DNA from: a virus
Length of the DNA: 42,674 nucleotides
Virus record (IMG/VR): IMGVR_UViG_3300024518_002133
Coordinates: 1 to 42,674 of that record
Reading direction: 5' to 3' (one strand)
The notes beneath the pieces are model-generated. The model searched no databases and was not told the origin of the DNA. It saw only the letters and a program-made list of their open reading frames with translations. The position numbers and the translations under genes are program-made. This document shows positions 31,682-38,919 of the stretch, in pieces. The stretch's first letter is position 1. Each line of letters begins with the position of its first letter.

Positions 31682-31860
31682 ACGCATTAAACATAGCTTC
31701 GTTAGCTGAATTAAAGAACTCACATATATTACAGACTTATATGCATTTTAATGGGAATAAATCCGCTACTGCTAAATCCTTAGGGATATCTGAAAAGACT
31801 ATGTATAATTGGCTTAATAGAAATGGTATAAAATTAAACTTCAAAGGTAGAAGATCATGA
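31666..31860 (+). CDS. Fis-type helix-turn-helix DNA-binding protein (64 aa)
   Basis: The core ILQTYMHFNGNKSATAKSLG followed by ISEKTMYNWLNRNGI matches the HTH_8 (Fis family) layout, in which helix 2 is xNKSxAAxxLGIS and helix 3 is xxTxYxWLxR. Such small proteins bind DNA as dimers and may regulate phage transcription. The palindromic spacers of the early promoters are candidate targets. Confidence 0.78.
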   Translation: MENKIDALNIASLAELKNSHILQTYMHFNGNKSATAKSLGISEKTMYNWLNRNGIKLNFKGRRS

Positions 31861-32177
31861 GCAAAGTACCGTTGGGTGAAAAGCCTGAAATAGATGATAT
31901 TGTAATCTTAAAAGAGAATGATTACTTAGGTACTACATATGGGGGCAGTGATGCTAAAATAACCATGATAAACAATGGAGTCCTATATGACGTTGAGGCA
32001 TATGACGGGAAGGTTTTTACTGTAACTAGGAGCCATTTTTACACTATTGATGAATATTATAATATAGATAAACCGAAACCAAAAACTAAGTGTACATGTG
32101 GAGCACATTTTACACAATTTCCACAACACCACATGTTTTATTGTGATTTATATAAAGATATAATGGAAGGTAAATAA
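31857..32177 (+). CDS. SH3-like plus zinc-motif hypothetical protein (106 aa)
   Basis: The N-terminal ~75 residues are beta-rich like a small SH3 barrel (EIDDIVILKENDYLGTTYGG). The C-terminal part has CTCGAHFTQFPQHHMFYC, a C-x-C-x(9)-H-H-x3-C arrangement that could bind zinc. ATGA overlap with the HTH gene. Function unknown. Confidence 0.62.
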   Translation: MSKVPLGEKPEIDDIVILKENDYLGTTYGGSDAKITMINNGVLYDVEAYDGKVFTVTRSHFYTIDEYYNIDKPKPKTKCTCGAHFTQFPQHHMFYCDLYKDIMEGK

Positions 32178-32210
32178 CTATAACAGCGCAGCGATGCGAA
32201 TGGAGTTAGC

Positions 32211-32432
32211 ATGTTAATTAACAGAGATGCACCAATGTTTAATGAAATACTAGGAACCTGTAGATGGTTATGGAGTTCTAAGGGTGAAGAAGCAGTGATT
32301 GCGTATCTTGAAGAAGTCGCTACATATGATTTTGTTGACAAATGGGATATAAGAACTTGGGCTATTGATTTTTTTGAGGATAATACTGAATTCATCGTAA
32401 GTCGAAGGATTCCTCTAAAGACAGTAGTTTAA
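32211..32432 (+). CDS. Hypothetical protein (73 aa)
   Basis: Helical acidic protein (FNEILGTCRWLWSSKGEEAV) with a GGAG site. Its end overlaps by 41 nt the convergent RusA-like gene on the other strand. A small hairpin (CGCA-GCGA-TGCG, 32187-32198) lies in the leader. Not recognised. Confidence 0.6.
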   Translation: MLINRDAPMFNEILGTCRWLWSSKGEEAVIAYLEEVATYDFVDKWDIRTWAIDFFEDNTEFIVSRRIPLKTVV

Positions 32433-32868
32433 TAGTTACAAATAAATAATATTTGTTGTCGGTAGACAACCTTTTAAAGGAATGTAAAGCAGTTATGAAG
32501 ACATCATCAAGATTAAGATTATTAATTAAAACACCATCTATTTCACGTTCGAGATACTTGGTATTGAAAATGAAATCTTGGGGTAGTTTTTCAATATTAG
32601 TTAAATCACAAGAACGGGAACTAATATGACCAGCTTTAGTAAAGAGTTTAGCCTTTGGATAAAAGAATTCATAGGTAGTATCAATACAATGTTTACTTTT
32701 ATTAAACAATTTAGTAAAAGATTTAAGTTGTTTTTGATTGTAATCAGATTGAAGCTGCAAGAGAAAATCTTCTCGATAAGCTCTAGCAGCATTTGTATAC
32801 TGTCTATTTTTATAATAGGCAGAATTAATAGATAATGGTTTTACTTGTAATTTTATAGTAATTTCCAT
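32392..32868 (-). CDS. RusA-like Holliday junction resolvase candidate (158 aa)
   Basis: A resolvase that would cut Holliday junctions made during phage recombination. Residues 6-31 (KLQVKPLSINSAY, then KNRQYTNAARAYRE) match the RusA N-terminal pattern xPLSxNxxYxxR..T..A..YR. Acidic residues in SCDLTNIEKLPQDF (D88, N91) and NNLNLDDVFI (D121, D122) match the catalytic-Asp region. It is the only minus-strand gene inside the plus-strand block and has no ribosome site. A TATATT -10-like element lies just before the ATG, so it may be leaderless. I am fairly sure of the family, less of expression. Confidence 0.78.
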   Translation of the reverse strand: MEITIKLQVKPLSINSAYYKNRQYTNAARAYREDFLLQLQSDYNQKQLKSFTKLFNKSKHCIDTTYEFFYPKAKLFTKAGHISSRSCDLTNIEKLPQDFIFNTKYLEREIDGVLINNLNLDDVFITALHSFKRLSTDNKYYLFVTIKLLSLEESFDLR

Positions 32869-32895
32869 AACTTAATATAACACAAAGGAGTGTTT

Positions 32896-33120
32896 ATGAC
32901 CAAATTAATCTTAATAGCCCTGATTTCAACGTCTTGCGCTGGTTTTAAACGGACTAGTCCCGTTACTAAACCGATTCTAACAACACCAGCACCGGCACCT
33001 ATTCCTTTAACAAGAACTGATAAGTATTTTTCTTGTATTAAAGAATTAAATAATAATGGATTACGTCAATCTCTTATTGGTGAACTTTGTGATAAAGTTT
33101 ATGGGAGTATCAATGACTAA
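32896..33120 (+). CDS. Small lipoprotein-like protein (74 aa)
   Basis: ATG 32896 with AAGGAG upstream; the GTG at 32890 would be inside the ribosome site. The N-terminus MTKLILIALISTSCAGFKRT ends in a lipobox-like STSC (the -3 residue is S, not ideal). A Pro-rich linker (TTPAPAPIPLTRTDKYFSCI) and a helical end follow. Probably an exported lipoprotein in the host envelope. It diverges from the RusA-like gene across a 27-bp gap. Confidence 0.68.
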   Translation: MTKLILIALISTSCAGFKRTSPVTKPILTTPAPAPIPLTRTDKYFSCIKELNNNGLRQSLIGELCDKVYGSIND

Positions 33121-33361
33121 ATTAAAGCAGTTAACAAAATATTCAAATAGAAAATTTTATTCTAAGTCAGATACATCTTATGTTAACTTAGAAGAAATTT
33201 TTGAATTAGAAAAATCAGGCACTAAAGTAATTGTTACAGACCATAAAACAGGTGAAGTAATTACAGAACGTGCACTTGCTGCAGCCCTGCTTCTTAAAGC
33301 CAAAAATGGTATGTTAAATTGCGAAGCTGCTTTAAGGAAGATCATTAAAAGGAGTAAATAA
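33113..33361 (+). CDS. PhaR-type (PHB_acc_N) DNA-binding domain protein (82 aa)
   Basis: The sequence YSNRKFYSKSDTSYVNLEEI, then FELEKSGTKVIVTDHKTGEV and ITERALA closely follows the N-terminal DNA-binding domain of PHA/PHB-accumulation regulators (IKKYxNRRLYDTxxSxYVTLxDI...xVxDxxTGxDITxxxL). Only the N-terminal domain is present, plus a short basic helical tail. ATG 33113 is preceded by GGGAG and overlaps the previous stop by 8 nt. A phage copy could bind host regulatory sequences, or has been reused as a phage regulator. Confidence 0.8.
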   Translation: MTKLKQLTKYSNRKFYSKSDTSYVNLEEIFELEKSGTKVIVTDHKTGEVITERALAAALLLKAKNGMLNCEAALRKIIKRSK

Positions 33362-33588
33362 TGACATACTACTGTACTTGCAATCAAGGTAAAAACTTAG
33401 ATAACTCTGGGTATGCTCATCAAACCATTAATAAAACTGAAGTAAATAGTGATGGATATTGCTCTTATTGTGGATACCATGCCACTACAATAGGTAGGTT
33501 TACAGGAGTGACATCCATGATACAAGTAGCACAACGTTGCGAAGCATTGTATAAATTTGATTATCAACAATATTTTATAGGGAGTTAG
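33361..33588 (+). CDS. Small Cys-rich hypothetical protein (75 aa)
   Basis: Zinc-binding-like cysteines: YYCTCNQG at 4-11 and GYCSYCGYHA at about 32-41, with H nearby. The rest is helical. It overlaps the PhaR-type gene by 1 nt. A zinc-ribbon role is likely; function unknown. Confidence 0.62.
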   Translation: MTYYCTCNQGKNLDNSGYAHQTINKTEVNSDGYCSYCGYHATTIGRFTGVTSMIQVAQRCEALYKFDYQQYFIGS

Positions 33589-33590
33589 CA

Positions 33591-33815
33591 ATGACTGAAG
33601 ATGATAAGGCATTTGATTTATTGGTATGTAGAATTATGGTAGAACAAAATTGTTACATAGATGAGTTTGTTGTTGACATGATGAAACAAGTGTGGTTTAA
33701 TAATAAGGAAACAAGATTAGAAAATAAACGATTAGAACGAAATAACAAAATACTTTATAAGAGCTGGTTAGACAAATCGAATAAGTTAATAGATATGGAG
33801 TTTAAATATGAGTAA
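33591..33815 (+). CDS. Small charged helical protein (74 aa)
   Basis: Acidic/basic helices (FDLLVCRIMVEQNCYIDEFV; then a basic KRLERNNKILYKSW). It ends 8 nt into the primase gene. A TTGACA-N17-TTTAAT pattern at 33673-33701 inside it may be an internal promoter for the replication module (weak). Unknown. Confidence 0.6.
   Translation: MTEDDKAFDLLVCRIMVEQNCYIDEFVVDMMKQVWFNNKETRLENKRLERNNKILYKSWLDKSNKLIDMEFKYE
33673..33701 (+). promoter_or_regulatory. Possible internal promoter for replication module
   Basis: TTGACA (33673-33678), 17-bp spacer, TTTAAT (33696-33701), inside the preceding gene and about 107 bp before the primase start. The -10 is imperfect and chance is quite possible. Confidence 0.3.
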
Positions 33816-34788
33816 CATATATAAGAAACATGTATATCAATATATTAAAAAAGGAATAAGTGTAATACCAGATAAGTTCCAATCTAAAATGCCCGCAATT
33901 AAAGGATGGTCTGCTTATTGTTACAAATTACCTAGCAATGATGAAATTGAATCTTGGATCTCAGCCTTTGAGACAAAAGGAAGTGGTATAGCAGTGTGTC
34001 TTGGTGAAGCCAGTGGATTGGTTGCCCTTGACATCGATACAACAGATCAAAAAGTGTTGGATATAATTATGCCAATCCTACCTAAGTCACCAGTTACCAA
34101 AGTAGGTAGTAAAGGTGAGACTAGGTTTTTTAGATATACAGGTGAACAAACACAATCATTAAAATATAATGGAGACATGGTTATTGAAATTCTCTCCTCG
34201 AATAAAAAAACAACCATGCCACCATCAGTGCATCCAAGCGGTGCGGAGTATAAGTGGGGAAATGATTCTTCTCTCCTTAATATAGACTTAACAACCCTGC
34301 CAATACTCCCACCAGCCTTGTTTGCTCATTTAGAATCTAAACTCAGATTAGAGATTCCTGAAGTTAAAGCAGTGGGAGGTAAAGGATTGTTCTCAGGTAG
34401 AAACAATGAACTCTCAAGTTTTTGCGGCTCTCTTATTAAAGATAAAAAACCAATTGACCAATGTGTAAAAGAATTAGTTGAATTCGATATAAAAAATCAC
34501 ACCCCCCCTCTATTTAGTGATCCCGAAGAAATGTGTCACACAAGTTCATACACTAACGCACTCGTGTTTTATTCAAATCATCTAAATACTGTTAATTCAA
34601 GGAGATTCCGAGAGTCTAAAGAATATGAAACTCCTTTAACAGCGTCATCCATTTCTAAGGTTAAAGTAGAGGGGGATATACTCTTGGGAAAGCAGTTAGG
34701 AAGCCTAAAAAAGTCAAAGTTAGAGCTTCCACATGCCCCCATTGCAAAAAAGATTTGTCCCTGTTGTAATAAACCTAGGAGAAGATAA
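33808..34788 (+). CDS. Prim-Pol primase/polymerase (326 aa)
   Basis: A primase of the bifunctional Prim-Pol type, which makes primers for replication. The opening YIKKGISVIPDKFQSKMPAI and KGWSAY are typical, the first catalytic acids are in LVALDID (D75, D77), and the His/Ser motif is PPSVHPSGAEYKW (H142). The C-terminal ~120 residues contain GGKGLFSGRNNELSSFCGSL and end with a CPCC-x2-P zinc-knuckle-like tail. The gene overlaps the upstream one by 8 nt. The AAA+ ATPase at 35341 is the probable helicase partner. Confidence 0.86.
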   Translation: MSNIYKKHVYQYIKKGISVIPDKFQSKMPAIKGWSAYCYKLPSNDEIESWISAFETKGSGIAVCLGEASGLVALDIDTTDQKVLDIIMPILPKSPVTKVGSKGETRFFRYTGEQTQSLKYNGDMVIEILSSNKKTTMPPSVHPSGAEYKWGNDSSLLNIDLTTLPILPPALFAHLESKLRLEIPEVKAVGGKGLFSGRNNELSSFCGSLIKDKKPIDQCVKELVEFDIKNHTPPLFSDPEEMCHTSSYTNALVFYSNHLNTVNSRRFRESKEYETPLTASSISKVKVEGDILLGKQLGSLKKSKLELPHAPIAKKICPCCNKPRRR

Positions 34789-35006
34789 TGAAAAGAAGTG
34801 AAATGAAGAATTTTATTATGAAAAGTTTATATAACCTAGGATATGAGATTGAATTTGATGAAGCAGGCTCTGTCCTATATGATATAGAAACTCAGGGCAT
34901 GTTACCCCCTCATGTAGAACTTACTGACTGCGCAGAACTATGTAAACCTGAAGAACTGTTTGATTTTGCTAATCTAGACGGAGAATTTGTTTGGGAGCAA
35001 GAGTGA
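34788..35006 (+). CDS. MKRSEM family small protein, copy 2 (72 aa)
   Basis: It starts MKRSEMKNFIMKSLYNLGYE and has DIETQGMLPPHVELTD, the same MKRSEM ... GMLPP frame as copies at 29932 and 41769. It overlaps the primase stop by 1 nt and the Endonuclease VII GTG by 4 nt. The acidic tail is unlike the other copies. Role unknown. Confidence 0.72.
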   Translation: MKRSEMKNFIMKSLYNLGYEIEFDEAGSVLYDIETQGMLPPHVELTDCAELCKPEELFDFANLDGEFVWEQE

Positions 35007-35344
35007 AAAAATGTTCTAGATGTAAATTAAATAAATCCTATGAGAAATTTGTTAAACATTCTCGCACTAAGGATGGTTATTATGTATACTGTAAGATATG
35101 TCATCAAGAAAGAAAGCGAGAGAACAAATATGGAATAAGTACAAAAGAATTAAATAAAATATATAAGAAACAAGAATATAAATGTGCTATATGCTATACA
35201 GAAAGTAAATTAGTTGTAGACCACTGCCATTCTAACGGTCATGTAAGGGGACTATTATGTAGTAACTGTAACACAGCTTTAGGATTGTTAAAGGATAATC
35301 CAATTACTTTACAAGTAGCTATAGTCTATTTGGAGGATCGATGA
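35003..35344 (+). CDS. Endonuclease VII-like HNH nuclease, short form (113 aa)
   Basis: An N-terminal zinc finger (C4, C7, C30, C33) is fused to an Endonuclease_7 domain: C61-x2-C64, VVDHCH (71-76), RGLLCSNCN (C86, C89), LGLLKDN. I chose GTG 35003 because it follows GGGAG and gives a typical start; the frame could also be read from TTG 34991. Likely a Holliday/branch nuclease or homing enzyme. It lies between primase and ATPase, so it may act in replication-recombination. Confidence 0.82.
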   Translation: MKKCSRCKLNKSYEKFVKHSRTKDGYYVYCKICHQERKRENKYGISTKELNKIYKKQEYKCAICYTESKLVVDHCHSNGHVRGLLCSNCNTALGLLKDNPITLQVAIVYLEDR

Positions 35345-36579
35345 CAGATTATTGTAAATGCGGTAAAGAACTCCCTGAATTTGAAGGGGTTTTGAAAACT
35401 GTACAACAAAATATTATAGACAACATGTGGATAAAACAAAAAGACTTTGCTTTCTCAGCTAGTTTAGCTATGATGAGTACTATCTTATCAAGAAAGTTCA
35501 CATTTCAAGGTATGAGTCCTAATCTCTACCTTCTTAATGTAGCTCCCAGTGGGTATGGAAAAGACTGTCCACAACAAAAATTAAAAGAATATTTAATAGA
35601 TTTAAAAGCTACTCATCTTTTAGGTGCTGGAGATTATGTTAGTGATGCTAGTCTAATGGACGGATTAGAATTAAAACCAGTACGATTAGATATTATGGAC
35701 GAGGCAGGAGGTATTCTTCGTTCGGTTAACTCAGGGAAGAGTGAGTATAATGGTAAAATGGCAGATGTTTTGGCTGAGTTGTATACTAGCTCCAATAGTA
35801 AATTCCTCGGTAGAGCGACAGCAGAATCTGTAAAAGGGAGTTGTTATAGACCTAATGTGAATATATTGGCATCTACAACTCCCACAGGTTTTTCCGAAGG
35901 TGTTACCATTAAAGCAATTCAAAAAGGACTCATGGGAAGGTTTCTTATCTTCATGGGAGATTTAACACAGAAATCAAATAGAGTCACAGTATTTCCTAAA
36001 CTAGACCGTGATACGCTCAATAAACTGGCATGGTTTGTCACTTATAAACCACAAGAAAGTGACGTAATTATTGGTGGAATTGAACAAGAAATTACAGAAG
36101 TCGAAGCTACTGATGCAGCCAATGCAAGATTAGATACCATATTTGAAGAGTTTGATGAATTGAGAGTGAATGCTTCTCCAATGAGTCCCTTACTTCCAAT
36201 TATTGCCCGATTATACCAACAAATGGTCAAATTAGTCTTGATACACTCTGCTTCTAGAGTTCACATGGAAATTCCGGTTGTAGATGTTGTAGATGTAGAG
36301 TTTGCTTACAAAACAGTTTTATATTATTTCCAAACATTTCAAGATGTTGTAGAAAAATATATCTTTCACAATGATCAAGAAAAGGAAACAATGGGAGTAT
36401 TAAACATAATTAAAGAAAAGGATTCAATTACACACAAAGAATTGACCTCACTTACTAGAACATTACCAAGACGGAAACGTAACGAAATACTAGAAGATTT
36501 GATCGAAAGTCAGTACATAGTTGCAGACATACGATATGAAGAAAATGGTATTGGTACTAAATTTTATAAATGTATTTAA
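35341..36579 (+). CDS. AAA+/DUF3987-like ATPase, putative replicative helicase partner (412 aa)
   Basis: Walker A VAPSGYGKD (67-75, K74) and Walker B RLDIMDEAGG (D120, E121) are clear. A segment NILASTTPTGFSEGVTIKA and an arginine-finger-like LMGRFLIF follow. The N-terminal CKCGKELPEF is a short zinc-like knuckle, and the C-terminus is winged-helix-like (SITHKELTSLTRTLPRRKRN). The layout resembles DUF3987-type phage ATPases beside Prim-Pol. Probably unwinds DNA with the primase. It overlaps the nuclease stop by 4 nt. Confidence 0.82.
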   Translation: MTDYCKCGKELPEFEGVLKTVQQNIIDNMWIKQKDFAFSASLAMMSTILSRKFTFQGMSPNLYLLNVAPSGYGKDCPQQKLKEYLIDLKATHLLGAGDYVSDASLMDGLELKPVRLDIMDEAGGILRSVNSGKSEYNGKMADVLAELYTSSNSKFLGRATAESVKGSCYRPNVNILASTTPTGFSEGVTIKAIQKGLMGRFLIFMGDLTQKSNRVTVFPKLDRDTLNKLAWFVTYKPQESDVIIGGIEQEITEVEATDAANARLDTIFEEFDELRVNASPMSPLLPIIARLYQQMVKLVLIHSASRVHMEIPVVDVVDVEFAYKTVLYYFQTFQDVVEKYIFHNDQEKETMGVLNIIKEKDSITHKELTSLTRTLPRRKRNEILEDLIESQYIVADIRYEENGIGTKFYKCI

Positions 36580-36588
36580 GGAGATAAC

Positions 36589-37404
36589 ATGTTGAAAGCA
36601 GGACTTAATTTAGACATTGCAAATGATGATTATCATGCAGATAGAGAATATATATCATCGTCAGGACTAAAACTTATGCTTAAAGACCCTAGGTCATATT
36701 ACAAGCAATATATTCTAGGTGAGAAAGAAAGCTTTTCTTCTACTGCAATGGATATGGGTAGTTATATTCACTCTCTTATTTTAGAGCCGCATTTAACTGA
36801 AGCTGAATTTGCTATATATCCAGGTGCTACTAGAAGAGGTAGTGTGTGGGAAGATTTTAAAGCATTGAATTCACATAAAACAATAATTACTAAGTCTCAG
36901 GCTGACAAAGCGGACGCTATGATAAAAGAATACAATGAAGGCAGTATTATTCTTGGTAAACATGGATATGAAAATGAAGTTCCTTATTCATCATTTTTTA
37001 CTGATGGTTTTGCTGAACAAACCTTTTGTGGTAATATTAATGGGGTTAAGATTAAAGTTAGATTTGATTATAGAAAAGAATGTGAAAAGTTTGCTAGTAT
37101 TAATGATGTAAAAACTACTGGAGATTACTGTGACAAACCTAGTGATGCTGAAAGAATTTGCAGAACTTGGGACTACGCTTTAAGTGCTGCTCTTTATTGT
37201 GATGTGGCTGAACAAGTTACTGGTAGAAAGCATGATTTTTACTTCCTTTTTATGAGTAAAAAAGATCACAAAGTAGCACTCTATAGAGCCAGTGAGGAAA
37301 TGTTAGAGCGTGGTAGAGCAGAATATTTAGAAGCAATTGAAAAACTTAAAATAGCAAGAGAAACAGGAATATACTTTGAAAACAAAATCCAGGAGTTGAA
37401 ATGA
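36589..37404 (+). CDS. RecE-like PD-(D/E)XK exonuclease (271 aa)
   Basis: Resembles RecE-type 5'-3' exonucleases that prepare DNA for annealing. Visible: YISSSGLKLMLKDPRSYYKQ (about 21-40), MDMGSYIHSLILEP (H61), and the catalytic core VRFDYRK (D160) plus INDVKTTGD (D173, K175). The rest continues with an Arg-rich helix (RICRTWDYALSAALYCDV). The start has AAGGAGA. It is next to two acidic proteins and the DUF669-like ssDNA-binding candidate, a normal recombination cassette. Confidence 0.84.
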   Translation: MLKAGLNLDIANDDYHADREYISSSGLKLMLKDPRSYYKQYILGEKESFSSTAMDMGSYIHSLILEPHLTEAEFAIYPGATRRGSVWEDFKALNSHKTIITKSQADKADAMIKEYNEGSIILGKHGYENEVPYSSFFTDGFAEQTFCGNINGVKIKVRFDYRKECEKFASINDVKTTGDYCDKPSDAERICRTWDYALSAALYCDVAEQVTGRKHDFYFLFMSKKDHKVALYRASEEMLERGRAEYLEAIEKLKIARETGIYFENKIQELK

Positions 37405-37595
37405 GAGAACAAAAAATTGAAATTGTTATTAAGAATGTAAAAACAGATGAGAATCTATACTATATGCATTCAATTATTGACCTAGAAGAAGGGGTTGAAT
37501 CTTCTGATATAGCAGTGGAAGCTTCTTTTGTTGAAGAAGATGATTCAGATGAAGAAGTTATAAAAGATTCAGACCAGGAGGAAAGCAATGAGTAA
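37401..37595 (+). CDS. Small acidic protein (64 aa)
   Basis: The second half is strongly acidic (VEEDDSDEEVIKDSDQEESN), preceded by a short beta-like segment. ATGA overlap with the exonuclease. Acidic C-tails often contact ssDNA-binding or replication proteins. No specific family. Confidence 0.62.
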   Translation: MREQKIEIVIKNVKTDENLYYMHSIIDLEEGVESSDIAVEASFVEEDDSDEEVIKDSDQEESNE

Positions 37596-37821
37596 AGATG
37601 ACGATACAATCGGTAAAGTTTATTTTGATATTGATGAAGCTTTAGAAGAAATTCACAGTGAACAACATGACTATGCTTTAAATGCATATGCTGTTTATGA
37701 AGAACAAACTAACCAAAGAATTGCGAAATTAGAATCAGTAATAACTAGAGTAGCAATATTAACAACAGAAATGATGAACATCATATTAGAACTTAAGGAG
37801 GACGACGATGGCAACAGTTAG
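37588..37821 (+). CDS. Small hypothetical helical protein (77 aa)
   Basis: It has an acidic N-terminus and a helical C-terminus (IAKLESVITRVAILTTEMMN, then an acidic end). It starts 8 nt inside the previous gene and overlaps the next start by 14 nt. Not recognised. Confidence 0.62.
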   Translation: MSKDDDTIGKVYFDIDEALEEIHSEQHDYALNAYAVYEEQTNQRIAKLESVITRVAILTTEMMNIILELKEDDDGNS

Positions 37822-37966
37822 AGAAAGACAAAATGCTAGAGACAATGATCTTGCAGAGATGCATGACAAGGTAAATACGATTATGGAAATGATTCATGAA
37901 ATCCAAAAATTAATGGAGGCTCAAAGTGAACGGAAAACAAGCACGAAAGCTAAGAAAAGCTCTTAA
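37808..37966 (+). CDS. Small coiled-coil protein (52 aa)
   Basis: It starts MATVRERQNARDNDLAEMHD and continues through a coiled helix to a basic end (KTSTKAKKSS). The ATG lies inside the end of the previous gene with an AAGGAGGACG site. The end overlaps the next gene (GTG 37926) by 41 nt in a different frame. Moderate support. Confidence 0.5.
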   Translation: MATVRERQNARDNDLAEMHDKVNTIMEMIHEIQKLMEAQSERKTSTKAKKSS

Positions 37967-38216
37967 GTATAACATTAAAGATCAAAGAGGAACCGAACTG
38001 GTTCAAACAGGTGTTAAGACTAAAAGAGTATTTCAAATAAGCCAGGATGGTGAAGTTGATGCTGAAGATAGGGAAACTCCTATCATGGAATTACATTCTA
38101 GTGAGTCCAAATGGACTTATAAGAAATTAAAAGCCGACTACACGGCTCTAAATTCTGTAGAGCGAACTATTTTCTGGAGAAATCCAGTAATTAAGAAGGA
38201 GGTCATTAATGACTGA
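37926..38216 (+). CDS. Hypothetical protein (96 aa)
   Basis: GTG start with GGAGG 6 nt upstream. It encodes a basic N-terminal helix (MNGKQARKLRKALKYNIKDQ) and a mixed remainder (YTALNSVERTIFWRNP). The basic start suggests nucleic-acid or protein binding. It precedes the DUF669-like gene by an 8-nt overlap, so it is probably part of the recombination cassette. Unknown. Confidence 0.65.
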   Translation: MNGKQARKLRKALKYNIKDQRGTELVQTGVKTKRVFQISQDGEVDAEDRETPIMELHSSESKWTYKKLKADYTALNSVERTIFWRNPVIKKEVIND

Positions 38217-38628
38217 AACAGTAAAGAACTTTGTAGAAGGTGAATTTCTACCACTACCAGTAGGGGATTACCTACTAAGAATGAATCGTTTTGAAGAAAA
38301 AGCGACTAAAGCAGGAAATGGGAAACTTATCTCTGCATCATTTCAAATTGTAAATGGTGAGTATAAAAACAGACTTATTTTCCACAACTTTCTTGTAGAG
38401 CATACAAGTGCTAAAGCTCAAGAAATTGGGACAGAGCAATTGGATCGTTACCTTAAAGCAGTTGGTGTTGAAGGTGGTTTGGAAGGGATTGATTACGATA
38501 GAACTCAACTTGAGAACTATACTGAACTTCCCTTTATTGCTACGCTTAAAATTGAAGAAGCCAAAGAGTACGCTCCAGGTAAGATCAGTAAAGCTAGAAA
38601 TAACATTGTAAAGTTTATGGCTAGATAG
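38209..38628 (+). CDS. DUF669-like ssDNA-binding candidate (139 aa)
   Basis: The pattern FLPLPVGDYLLRMNRFEEKA, KAGNGKLISASFQIVNGEYK, NRLIFHNFLVEH and LDRYLKAVGV matches the DUF669 family, found beside RecE/exonuclease genes in many phages and thought to act as single-strand-binding or annealing-related proteins. It is an OB-like beta protein by appearance. The location next to the exonuclease supports the role. The start follows AAGGAGG. Confidence 0.8.
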   Translation: MTETVKNFVEGEFLPLPVGDYLLRMNRFEEKATKAGNGKLISASFQIVNGEYKNRLIFHNFLVEHTSAKAQEIGTEQLDRYLKAVGVEGGLEGIDYDRTQLENYTELPFIATLKIEEAKEYAPGKISKARNNIVKFMAR

Positions 38629-38657
38629 GAATCAGTATTGAGGGAGGAAGAGTCTCA

Positions 38658-38750
38658 GTGGTAAAAGTCCACCTAGTAAAAGCTTTCGGAGTGGTTACCC
38701 TAAGTAACCATTTTAACAAACGTAGCCCAGCGGAGTGCGTAGATGACTGA
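38658..38750 (+). CDS. Possible very small protein over a terminator hairpin (30 aa)
   Basis: A GTG with GGAGG 10 nt upstream opens MVKVHLVKAFGVVTLSNHFN and stops at 38750, overlapping the next start by 8 nt. The frame crosses the hairpin at 38692-38710, so it may be a translated leader that controls termination, or chance. Confidence 0.25.
   Translation: MVKVHLVKAFGVVTLSNHFNKRSPAECVDD
38692..38710 (+). terminator. Hairpin before the DNA polymerase segment
   Basis: TGGTTAC-CCTAA-GTAACCA (38692-38710), 7-bp perfect stem followed by TTTT. A weak intrinsic terminator or attenuator between the recombination cassette and the polymerase genes. Confidence 0.5.
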
Positions 38751-38919
38751 TAAAGAATATATTAAAAAGTTAGAGACCCGATTAGAAAGAGCTGAGTTAT
38801 TATTAAGAAAGGTTAGATTGATGGACCCTAAATTTAACATGGCAATACAGAAAGTTGGTAGAGAGTTTAAGAAACTAGATAAAGAAATAGATACATATTG
38901 GAGCCAAGATGATATTTAA
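38743..38919 (+). CDS. Small coiled-coil protein before polymerase (58 aa)
   Basis: Starts MTDKEYIKKLETRLERAELL and stays helical and charged to the end. It overlaps the polymerase start by 11 nt, which suggests coupled translation. Possibly a polymerase accessory protein; no motif. Confidence 0.6.
   Translation: MTDKEYIKKLETRLERAELLLRKVRLMDPKFNMAIQKVGREFKKLDKEIDTYWSQDDI

Noticed and set aside
32626-32835. 69-aa plus-strand frame
   Set aside because: Antisense to the RusA-like gene, whose motifs are clear.
38640-38742. tRNA or riboswitch in the gap before the polymerase
   Set aside because: No cloverleaf, no T-loop sequence, and no known aptamer pattern.
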